A stretch of 41,798 nucleotides of DNA. Origin: Akkermansia sp. (GTDB taxonomy: Bacteria; Verrucomicrobiota; Verrucomicrobiia; Verrucomicrobiales; Akkermansiaceae). Position 1 is the first letter of the stretch. Each line of letters begins with the position of its first letter. The stretch spans positions 1 through 41,798 of the forward strand of contig NZ_JAJBTT010000047.1 of assembly GCF_020860705.1 (NCBI RefSeq), in the 5' to 3' direction. The position numbers and the translations under genes were made by a program. This document shows, piece by piece, positions 1 to 7,050 of the stretch. The notes under the pieces were generated by a model. That model had not been told where the DNA came from and did no database searches. It was given only the letters and a program-made list of their open reading frames with translations.

Positions 1-20
1 CCCCTATCACCCCTATCACC
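1..20. repeat. Short 9-bp tandem repeat at window edge
   Basis: The window begins with the 9-mer cccctatca twice in tandem plus the start of a third unit. Nine is a multiple of three, so read on the minus strand it adds Gly-Asp-Arg units in frame to the C-terminus of the four-helix protein. The array may continue to the left of the window, so the copy number is unknown. Confidence 0.6.
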
Positions 21-575
21 CTGCCATCTCCTCCCCCTTGCCTCCCTTCTCATCCGGCTCATCCTTTCCCTCATTCCCCCTTCTCTGAGAAACTTCCCCT
101 CCAAAAACCTAAGCTGCCGCATTAATAAAAACTTGGCCTGAAAAATCAGGCAGATGGCCATATTGGCAACCACCTCCGGCGGCCTTGTCCGGGCCAGTTC
201 CAAAAAATAATCCCGATCCAGCCCCTTGTCTGCGCCCTTCTTCCTGACAAAAAGGGCCTCACGGGAATCCTTCTCCCACACGGAGTACCCCCTTACCCTC
301 AAAAAATCTTCATAGTCAGCCAGTAATTCATCAAAGCTGGCTCTGGCTACATTCGTCAGCTTAATCTCCGTTTCCATAGAAACCAGCCCGGCTTCCTTTC
401 CCTCCGCAATATTCTGCTTTCCGGACCGGGCAGCCTGAATCATCTGATCAACCGTCCTGTCGCGAGATAATAAATACGTCTTACAAAAATAAGACGTCAG
501 GTCATAAATCTGCTCCGCCTTCCTGTAGGAAAGCAGAGAACGGTAATCGCCGGAAGGACGCAGCAGGGAAGCCAT
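1..575 (-). CDS. Four-helix-bundle suffix-domain protein (S23/IVP-like), partial at left edge
   Basis: The frame opens at an ATG at 575 and has no stop before base 1, so the C-terminus lies outside the window; 191 codons are visible. The protein starts MASLLRPSGDYRSLLSYRKA and carries the conserved stretch DQMIQAARSGKQNIAEG, followed by a helix with ETEIKLTNVARASFDELL. This is the pattern I recognise from four-helix-bundle suffix proteins, relatives of the 23S rRNA intervening-sequence protein and of Avd accessory proteins; their molecular role is mostly unknown. The visible end turns very basic (RMRREARGRRW) and enters a short Gly-Asp-Arg repeat. The start lies 8 bases after the stop of the acetyltransferase gene and GGAGG directly abuts the ATG, so the two are probably cotranscribed. 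Confidence 0.8.
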   Translation of the reverse strand, partial: MASLLRPSGDYRSLLSYRKAEQIYDLTSYFCKTYLLSRDRTVDQMIQAARSGKQNIAEGKEAGLVSMETEIKLTNVARASFDELLADYEDFLRVRGYSVWEKDSREALFVRKKGADKGLDRDYFLELARTRPPEVVANMAICLIFQAKFLLMRQLRFLEGKFLREGGMRERMSRMRREARGRRWQGDRGDR

Positions 576-583
576 GCCTCCAT

Positions 584-1213
584 TTAAAACCGGGAACAAA
601 AATAATCAATATTTTTATAAAAACTGCCAACATGTACCCCGTCCACCAGCACATGATTCGCCTGGACGGCTACGGGCATCATCAACCTGCCGGAAGCGTC
701 GGGCTCCATCTTTCCCCAATGGATGAGGGGAAGGTACTGCCCGCGGAAAACCCTGTAGGCGCTGGCTACCTGTGTAAAGGGAATCCACGGCAGGCAGCTG
801 AACACGGCAATATCCGTCCGGTGGCAGGGATTCGCCTGAGCCGGAGCTTCCTTGGCAGCCTGAATCAGAGGAAGGGCATGATCCAGAAAAGCAGACAAAT
901 CATCCCGGTATTCCACCAGAATCTGCGTAAACTCCCCATCCGCAGCCAGAACCGGAACCAGCGCATCCACAGACTCATATTCCCAGACTTCCCCTTCTTC
1001 CACCCTCTGCCGCAACTGCGGCACTCCGTTCAGCGCCTTCAACAAAACAAACAGGCACACCACAAAAAAGGAAATTCCAGCCTCCTTCGCATAACGGTAC
1101 AGGGCGTCCACCCGGACAGGGGACGTAATGGAAAATATGGGGCAGTCAAAGGTCTGGAAATACTCGTAATGAGACCTTCGCGGCCAGGAAGCGATTTCTA
1201 TTTTCTTTTTCAT
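584..1213 (-). CDS. CatA-like O-acetyltransferase (chloramphenicol acetyltransferase family)
   Basis: From the ATG at 1213 the product is 209 residues, the usual CAT length, and the N-terminus (KKIEIASWPRRSHYEYF) aligns with the KxDxxxWxRxxHFEFY start of known CATs. An in-frame ATG at 1246 would overlap the upstream gene and add an atypical extension. The catalytic motif appears as NHVLVDGVHVG: His187 matches the catalytic histidine and Asp191 the structural aspartate of HHxxxDG, although the first His is Asn. Ser139 in FSCLPW matches the CAT serine that stabilises the intermediate. The family transfers acetyl from acetyl-CoA to chloramphenicol or related hydroxyls and forms trimers. The Asn change and the ordinary chromosomal context make the true substrate uncertain; resistance should not be assumed. 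Confidence 0.8.
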   Translation of the reverse strand: MKKKIEIASWPRRSHYEYFQTFDCPIFSITSPVRVDALYRYAKEAGISFFVVCLFVLLKALNGVPQLRQRVEEGEVWEYESVDALVPVLAADGEFTQILVEYRDDLSAFLDHALPLIQAAKEAPAQANPCHRTDIAVFSCLPWIPFTQVASAYRVFRGQYLPLIHWGKMEPDASGRLMMPVAVQANHVLVDGVHVGSFYKNIDYFCSRF

Positions 1214-1217
1214 GCAC

Positions 1218-2498
1218 TTATTTTCTATTCCAGGAAGACTCTCCATACATGTTTTTACGCTTTTGCTCCGGCAGCAAAAGACTGAACAGGACGGGAGCCG
1301 TCAAGGTAGTTATACCCGTAAATACTCCCCCCACAAGATCCCAGCAAAAGGACATTGCCAGAAACTCTCCCTTAAAAGAACAAATCAGGACCGCTATCCA
1401 TACCGGCCAGACGATCGCTAACCAGCATCCATTCAGCCCCGCATCATGAAAACGCCTCACGCTCAGCGCAATGAAGCAAAACAAAAAGAAAAACAACAGT
1501 AACAGCTCCAGCAGAAAGGCAAAAAGCATTCCAAAAGGAAGAGGGTCAAAAAAATCGTTAGCTCCACAAAAACATACGAGCCAGACGGGAGAGGCAAACG
1601 CCAGAAGAACACCATAGGCAACAGCCGCCTCCCCGCGCGAGGAACGGCCCTGCATCGCCAACAGGGAAGACATCCACTTGAAACGACTTTCCCTGCCGCA
1701 TTTCCATACTTTGCCGGCTTTCATCCACTCCCCGGTTCCGGCATACCGTTCCTTGAACAACCTCCATTCCGGCGGAGTTCCGGGAACGTCTCCTATCCAT
1801 ATCCAGTCTTCCGAATGCTCTTCCCGGACCATCAGACCCAGCGGCAATCCGGCATAGCGGACTTCCCTGACGAGAAAATCAAAATCGGCCGGCCCATGCA
1901 ATTCCCCATCCGGCGTATGATAATAATAATGTTTCACAACTGTTCCTTTCATTCTTTCCCCGGTTTTCCCGGAAATACCGGACCGGCTTGTGCCGGGAAA
2001 ACATCCCAGCACAAGCGGCACCAGGGAACAAAACAGAAACATGCCGGAAAACATGGCACAACAAATTAAAAAGGAGGCATTTCCTCCCGCCGCAGCTCGC
2101 GCCCATCCGTACCAATAATAAAAGCCTGCCTCCGCACATCCCAAGGAAACCGCGTAAACGGGAACCGTCCAGAGGAGACCCAGATCCAGATCACGGAGCC
2201 TCCGGAAAACAAGCCCCAGGCATGGGATGAGCATGGCCGCACTCAAACACGCCAGGCTTATTCCATGTTCAGCTGTTACCATAAAACGCGGATGCCTGCC
2301 TCCATCCACCGTGGCCCAATATCCTGAAAAAACCAGCGCTCTCATACACACGCCGTACACCAGCCATGCGTATAAATAAGAGGCACGGGAAATGCGGCCG
2401 GACCAGGAAAACAGCCACTTCCATCTTCCCGCCGTCCATTTGGGCAAGCTGAATTTCCTTTCGGAAAAAGGACTGGGACTGACAGGAGACAGGTTCAC
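1218..2498 (-). CDS. DUF805-GYF_2-DUF805 integral membrane protein
   Basis: 426 residues from a GTG at 2498, preceded by AAGGG about 8 bases upstream. Residues about 28-175 form a DUF805-like membrane unit: it starts FSWSGRISRASY, the family's FxxxGRISRxxY signature, and contains RRLRDLDL in the usual RRLHD position. Residues about 188-240 form a GYF_2-type domain (YYYHTPDGELHGPADFDFL). A second DUF805 unit follows, with VRRFHDAGLNGCW near residue 350. DUF805 proteins are small inner-membrane proteins of unknown function and GYF_2 is a presumed binding module. The gene ends 4 bases before the chosen start of the acetyltransferase. An internal GTG with a good ribosome site lies at the DUF805/GYF boundary, so a shorter product is possible. 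Confidence 0.78.
   Translation of the reverse strand: MNLSPVSPSPFSERKFSLPKWTAGRWKWLFSWSGRISRASYLYAWLVYGVCMRALVFSGYWATVDGGRHPRFMVTAEHGISLACLSAAMLIPCLGLVFRRLRDLDLGLLWTVPVYAVSLGCAEAGFYYWYGWARAAAGGNASFLICCAMFSGMFLFCSLVPLVLGCFPGTSRSGISGKTGERMKGTVVKHYYYHTPDGELHGPADFDFLVREVRYAGLPLGLMVREEHSEDWIWIGDVPGTPPEWRLFKERYAGTGEWMKAGKVWKCGRESRFKWMSSLLAMQGRSSRGEAAVAYGVLLAFASPVWLVCFCGANDFFDPLPFGMLFAFLLELLLLFFFLFCFIALSVRRFHDAGLNGCWLAIVWPVWIAVLICSFKGEFLAMSFCWDLVGGVFTGITTLTAPVLFSLLLPEQKRKNMYGESSWNRK
1935..1949 (-). promoter_or_regulatory. Possible internal ribosome-binding site and GTG start
   Basis: On the minus strand AAAGGA (1949-1944) is followed after six bases by GTG (1937-1935), in frame with the 426-residue protein at Val188. 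Translation from here would give VKHYYYHTPDGELHGP, a GYF_2-DUF805 protein with the same architecture and nearly the same first residues as the neighbouring 258-residue gene. An in-frame ATG (Met183) also lies just upstream. This is a sequence observation only. Confidence 0.35.
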
Positions 2499-2606
2499 AG
2501 GGAAGCCCTTTTAGTTAAACATGCGTTACGGAGTTTGTCGATATTATCATACCTTTCCGATGAAAGGAAAAATCCCCGGTTCTTCTCTATCTAGAAAACG
2601 GAACGG

Positions 2607-3383
2607 TCATACCTCCGGAGGATGACCGTATTGATTTTCCTTCTTCGTACCGGGAAACAGGCCGAGCATCGCAACGACCCAGGTTCCGGACAACACGAAA
2701 ACAGCCACCGCCATTACTCCTGCCGCCATTACTCCGGCGCTTCCCGCATGTTCCAGGAACATGCCCCAGGCTTCAGACCGGAACAAATGCCCAAACAACC
2801 ATTCTACCGACAAACTGCCAACCAGGAAGACAAAAGGAAGGACAAACGACCACCAGCCTGCCAGGGACAAGTCATGAAGCCTTCTCCAGCACAAGGCAAA
2901 AGATTGAAGGACAATCAACATCTCCAGTAACAAACTCAATATGAGCGAGATAAAAAATAAACAAGAAAACATGTCTACTCCCGGCACCAAGAGAGGAAGA
3001 GCAAACCCCAGCAAAAGCTGAACAACCGCCAGCCCCAGTCCATTCACCAGTGTCATGGACAGGAAAACGGACAAGCATTCCCGCCGGGAAGCGCGTCCGG
3101 AAAAGACAAATGCCATTCTCCAAGATCGCCGGTAATAATACCAGAGACGCTTCCAGTATGGCAGGCGGGCAGCCTCTTCCGGAGGAACGGACATCACATT
3201 CCGGTAAAACCCGGTTCCCGTTTCCCTTTTCACCGCCTCCGCCAGGGCAATCCACTCTTCACCATCCACTGGACGGACCATCAGATGATCAGGCAGACCG
3301 CCCCATTTTACCTCACAGACCAGAAAATCCAGCTCCGCAGGACCATGCAGTTCTCCATTCCGGTCATGATAAAAATATCTCAT
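2607..3383 (-). CDS. GYF_2-DUF805 membrane protein
   Basis: 258 residues from the ATG at 3383; an in-frame TTG at 3425 would only add an unrelated hydrophobic extension. The first ~55 residues are a GYF_2-type domain (MRYFYHDRNGELHGPAELDF), very similar to the middle domain of the next gene downstream. After a linker comes one DUF805 membrane unit, starting FSGRASRRECLS and containing CWRRLHDLSLAGWW, with about four hydrophobic segments. The protein ends in a short polar tail. It is a clear paralogue of the C-terminal half of the 426-residue protein, 108 bases away on the same strand, so the pair probably arose by duplication. Function is unknown; it is an inner-membrane protein with its GYF domain presumably in the cytosol. 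Confidence 0.75.
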   Translation of the reverse strand: MRYFYHDRNGELHGPAELDFLVCEVKWGGLPDHLMVRPVDGEEWIALAEAVKRETGTGFYRNVMSVPPEEAARLPYWKRLWYYYRRSWRMAFVFSGRASRRECLSVFLSMTLVNGLGLAVVQLLLGFALPLLVPGVDMFSCLFFISLILSLLLEMLIVLQSFALCWRRLHDLSLAGWWSFVLPFVFLVGSLSVEWLFGHLFRSEAWGMFLEHAGSAGVMAAGVMAVAVFVLSGTWVVAMLGLFPGTKKENQYGHPPEV

Positions 3384-3463
3384 CCTAAAGTAGACAGCTA
3401 ATACTATTTGTTTAAGTATCAGCAATCAATACTTTTTCCAACAAACATGATTCCGAAGGCACC

Positions 3464-6292
3464 TTATCCCTCACGCACGGAAAGCAAATCCGTTACGGAA
3501 GCACGCTTCATGCGCCACGCGGGCAGAAGGCACGCCAGGGAGGAAAGGGCCAGCACCAGAAGCACCGCATACCCCAGATGGGCCCACGGCATCGTGATGG
3601 GGGGAGTAACAATGCCGAAGTGATAACCGTATTCCAGAATCTGGATGGAGCACCAGGCCCCCAGAACGCCCAGAGCCACGCTCATGACAATGGCGCACAG
3701 GGAGATCATCAGCGTTTCCGCCAAAAGCATGCGCATCACCATGCCTCCCGGCACGCCGACGGCACGCATCAATCCGAATTCCCGGCGGCGGGACTGGACG
3801 GAAGCCAGTACGGTATTGAGCACGGCCAGCACGGCAATCACCATCATGATGATGGGAAGCTTGCTCATCGTAAAAATCACGTCGTCTCCGCGGCTGATGA
3901 CGCTTCCTCCCAGGCTCTCCCGGGTCAGGGCCTTTACCAGCGGCTTCACGCCTTCTCCGCCGTTCTCTTTCCGGCGCACGTTCATCAAGGCGTATTCTCC
4001 CAGGTCGTCCTGAAGCTCCACATTGCTCACTCCGGGCGCGGTATCCCCCCAGATGAACTGGAACCCCCGGTGTCCGTAATCCTCCTTGAGCCAGCGTTCG
4101 TCGGTAATTGCCAGGGCGGCCACAAAGCCGCCGCGGCGCACGCGCATGCCACTGGTCTTGGTCAGCCAGTGCCAGCCGGGGAAGGAAACGACTCCCGCCA
4201 CCTTCCAGGGTTCTCCCTGCATGCCGGGGCCTCTGCCCCGGCCGGGAGCACTGGCGGCAGACGGGCCATTCCCGGAACGGTGCCCCTGAAGGGCAGGATT
4301 CACCAGCATCAGGTCATCTCCGGCCTTCAATCCCACCGTCCGGGCAAACGTATCCGGAATCAGGAGGGAGCGGGTGGATTTCAGCATCGCATAAGCCTCC
4401 TGCGGATTGCCGGAAACGAACACGGGCCTGAACAGGGGATGATTCCCCTGCGCCATTTCCGCCACGGGAATGCCGGCCAGCACGATGGAGCGGTTGCGCA
4501 TTCCGGAAAAACTGGGGCTCTTCATCTGCGCCGGGGCAATGTCCGGCTCATCCACGTAAATGGGATACATCCGGGAATTCCGCAGGCTGGGACGCGCCAT
4601 CAGCCCGGGAACGTCGGCAGGCTTGAACTCCGTATGCAGGAAGGAAACAAGCGTTCCGGGCGTGGAAGTATCCGGGGAAAAGGGAACCAGCATGGAATAT
4701 CCCCACGTCTGCACTCCTACAAAGAGGGACAGGCCCACGGACATGGACACGGCCGTTCCCACGGAGCGGCTGAGGTTGCGGCTGAGCTGCACTTTCAGGA
4801 AAGAATGGGGCACGCGCAGCAGCATTCCGGTGATCCATGATCCGGCCCACTCCGTGACGCGCACGAAAGAGGGGGCCAGGAACAGCGCTCCCGCCACCAG
4901 GCCGGGATACCCAAGCCAGAAAAAGATCCATTTGCGCGTCTCCACCTCCAGTCCCGGCAAAAGCAGAGCCGCAGGCTGAAGGGACACGCACACGAACCCG
5001 GCAATCACGGACCAGACGGGAACCCGGCTGATCTTCCCCATGAATCCGGAAGAAGGAACGGCGGCTTCCAGAGGAGACTGCCGGGAAGCGCGCCACGCGG
5101 GAATGATGGAAGCCAGCAACGCGCCACCCACGGCGCACGCGGCGGCGATCAGCACCGTCGTCCAGGTCAGGGTAGGCAAGGAAGAAGCCCCCTCCTCCAG
5201 CAGGTACACCAGGCAAAAGCCCGCGGCCAGGCCGCCCAGCAGGGCGGGAATGCACAGGAACAGCCCTTCTCCCACAATAAGCAGAGCGATCTGCATGCGG
5301 CTCATGCCCAGCGCACGCATCAGGGCCAGCCTGCGGGTGCGTTCGCTGACACCGATGCTCAAGGTCGTGAAAATAATGAATACGCAGGAAAAGAGGACGA
5401 GCCAGACGGACATTTCCGCACTGTCCTTCTGGGAACGAACGGAACGGTCGCTGGAAAGCCTCTGAATGATGGAATCCGTGTCCGCCACCACGGCGGAAGC
5501 CTGCTTCAGCTCCTCCCGGAGGCCGTTTACAAACTCCTTCTTGTCCACTCCTTCCTTGAGCCGGACGTAAATCAAATTGGGAGCAAAAGCCTTCCCCGTG
5601 ATCTTTTCACACACCTTTACGGGAACAAACAGAGAAGAGAAGGCAGGCCCGGACATGCCGCCCGGTCCCATGATGACTCCGGGGGTGGCCTTGGCCTGTT
5701 TGACGATGCCCACGACTTTCACATCATACACATGCGTTCCCACACGCACGTTCATGATGGTTCCCACTCCTGCACGGAAGTATTTGGCGCTTCCGCTGCC
5801 CAGCACCCCCTCCATGGCGGAGGAGGAAGCCATATCCGGCCAGACGCCCTCCTTCAGGTCATAAGGGCATTCCACGGCATGATTCCCCACCAGGATGGGG
5901 CTTTGCGGAGGAATCCCCATGCGGTCGCGCGTCTGCTCGTCAAAACTGCCGCGTTCATTCCCGCAGCCGATCTGGAGGCGGGGCACCTGACAGGCAGCGT
6001 TTACGGATTCCACCAGGGGGGAGGAAGCAAGCCGGGATGCCAGCTCCGGATCACTGAACTGCGGATACTGTCCGGGAGGGAGCGGCCCCCGCGGGGCCTC
6101 CGGCACCAGGCAGAGGTCATAACTGCCCATGTAGGCCTCGGCGTCATTGTCGAACTCCTTGACCAGCGTATCATAGCTCCCCATCATCCAGACGATGAGG
6201 CTGACCGAGACAAGAATGGCGAACACGCTGACCGCCACGCGGCCGGGGTTGGCACGCAGGTCTCTCCAAATCAGTTTGGACAGAAGCGTCAT
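3464..6292 (-). CDS. ABC transporter permease with two FtsX modules
   Basis: 942 residues. The N-terminus (LIWRDLRANPGRVAVSVFAILVSVSLIVW) is the first membrane span of an FtsX-type permease, followed by a large extracytoplasmic region to about residue 295. A three-span group follows, including SERTRRLALMRALGMSR, the cytoplasmic coupling motif of the family, then two or more spans near residues 430-480. A second extracytoplasmic region leads to a second FtsX module near the C-terminus with SRRREFGLMRAVGVPGG. This duplicated layout resembles the LolC/BceB/YxdM-type permeases, which move lipoproteins, peptides or amphiphiles rather than small nutrients. Its ATG overlaps the stop of the ATPase gene by four bases (ATGA), so the two are translationally coupled and almost certainly form one transporter. 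The substrate cannot be read from sequence. Confidence 0.88.
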   Translation of the reverse strand: MTLLSKLIWRDLRANPGRVAVSVFAILVSVSLIVWMMGSYDTLVKEFDNDAEAYMGSYDLCLVPEAPRGPLPPGQYPQFSDPELASRLASSPLVESVNAACQVPRLQIGCGNERGSFDEQTRDRMGIPPQSPILVGNHAVECPYDLKEGVWPDMASSSAMEGVLGSGSAKYFRAGVGTIMNVRVGTHVYDVKVVGIVKQAKATPGVIMGPGGMSGPAFSSLFVPVKVCEKITGKAFAPNLIYVRLKEGVDKKEFVNGLREELKQASAVVADTDSIIQRLSSDRSVRSQKDSAEMSVWLVLFSCVFIIFTTLSIGVSERTRRLALMRALGMSRMQIALLIVGEGLFLCIPALLGGLAAGFCLVYLLEEGASSLPTLTWTTVLIAAACAVGGALLASIIPAWRASRQSPLEAAVPSSGFMGKISRVPVWSVIAGFVCVSLQPAALLLPGLEVETRKWIFFWLGYPGLVAGALFLAPSFVRVTEWAGSWITGMLLRVPHSFLKVQLSRNLSRSVGTAVSMSVGLSLFVGVQTWGYSMLVPFSPDTSTPGTLVSFLHTEFKPADVPGLMARPSLRNSRMYPIYVDEPDIAPAQMKSPSFSGMRNRSIVLAGIPVAEMAQGNHPLFRPVFVSGNPQEAYAMLKSTRSLLIPDTFARTVGLKAGDDLMLVNPALQGHRSGNGPSAASAPGRGRGPGMQGEPWKVAGVVSFPGWHWLTKTSGMRVRRGGFVAALAITDERWLKEDYGHRGFQFIWGDTAPGVSNVELQDDLGEYALMNVRRKENGGEGVKPLVKALTRESLGGSVISRGDDVIFTMSKLPIIMMVIAVLAVLNTVLASVQSRRREFGLMRAVGVPGGMVMRMLLAETLMISLCAIVMSVALGVLGAWCSIQILEYGYHFGIVTPPITMPWAHLGYAVLLVLALSSLACLLPAWRMKRASVTDLLSVREG

Positions 6293-7035
6293 AAGGCGTC
6301 ATTCAATGTACGTTCATAAAAGGAGGATAGTTCCACAGGCCCGGCAAATTCCGCCGTGGGCCTGTCGTCCACAATGCGGCCGTCCTTGAGCACAATCACG
6401 CGGTCCGCCCACATGGCGACATCCGGCGCATGCGTCACCAGCACGAAGGCGCAGCCCTGCGTGCGGTGCAAATCACGGAACAGGTCACCCATCAGCCGGG
6501 TGTTTTCAGAATCAAGATTGCCCGTAGGTTCATCCGCCAGCACCAGGGCCGGCCCGGAGACCAGCGCACGGGCTATCGCCACGCGCTGCTGTTCGCCGCC
6601 GCTGAGCGTATCCGGCATGGCATGCCGCCGATGGGACAGCCCCACCTTTTCAATCATGGCGTCCAGGGTGGAGGAATCCACCTTCCTGCCTCCCGCCAGA
6701 GAGGGAAGCAGAATGTTTTCCTCCACGTTCAGCGTACCCACCAGGTTGAACATCTGGAAGATGAACCCCACCCGGTCCCTTCTGTATACCGTCAGGGCGG
6801 CGTCAGACATGGAGCCGAGATCCAGCCCGTCCACTGTCACCGTGCCCGCATCCGGCGGCAGCAGCCCCCCCAGCACATTCAGCAGCGTGCTTTTGCCGGA
6901 GCCGCTCGCGCCCATGACGGCCACGAACTCTCCCTGGTTCACGGTGAGGCTGATATCTTTCAGAACAGCTATATCCTCGGAACCAGACTTGAAGCTGCGC
7001 TTGAGGCGGGTGACGGAAATGACGGGGGAACTCAT
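6289..7035 (-). CDS. ABC transporter ATPase, MacB/LolD family
   Basis: 248 residues with all nucleotide-binding elements: Walker A GASGSGKST (42-50), Q-loop Gln94 in FIFQMFNL, signature LSGGEQQ (144-150), Walker B LVLADEP with Glu169, and H-loop His202 in VTHAPD. The FQxFNL and ADEPTGNLD variants are typical of the MacB/LolD/FtsE class that pairs with FtsX-type permeases. It drives the permease encoded directly downstream with a four-base overlap. It starts 15 bases after the stop of the TonB-dependent receptor gene, so receptor, ATPase and permease read as one operon. The C-terminal ~30 residues (EFAGPVELSSFYERTLNDAL) extend slightly beyond the core domain. Confidence 0.92.
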   Translation of the reverse strand: MSSPVISVTRLKRSFKSGSEDIAVLKDISLTVNQGEFVAVMGASGSGKSTLLNVLGGLLPPDAGTVTVDGLDLGSMSDAALTVYRRDRVGFIFQMFNLVGTLNVEENILLPSLAGGRKVDSSTLDAMIEKVGLSHRRHAMPDTLSGGEQQRVAIARALVSGPALVLADEPTGNLDSENTRLMGDLFRDLHRTQGCAFVLVTHAPDVAMWADRVIVLKDGRIVDDRPTAEFAGPVELSSFYERTLNDAL

Positions 7036-7050
7036 GGCTGGAAGGAATGG

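Noticed and set aside
584..1213. Active chloramphenicol resistance gene
   Set aside because: The fold and Ser/His/Asp positions fit, but the HHxxxDG motif has Asn for the first His and there is no mobile context; only the family is supported.
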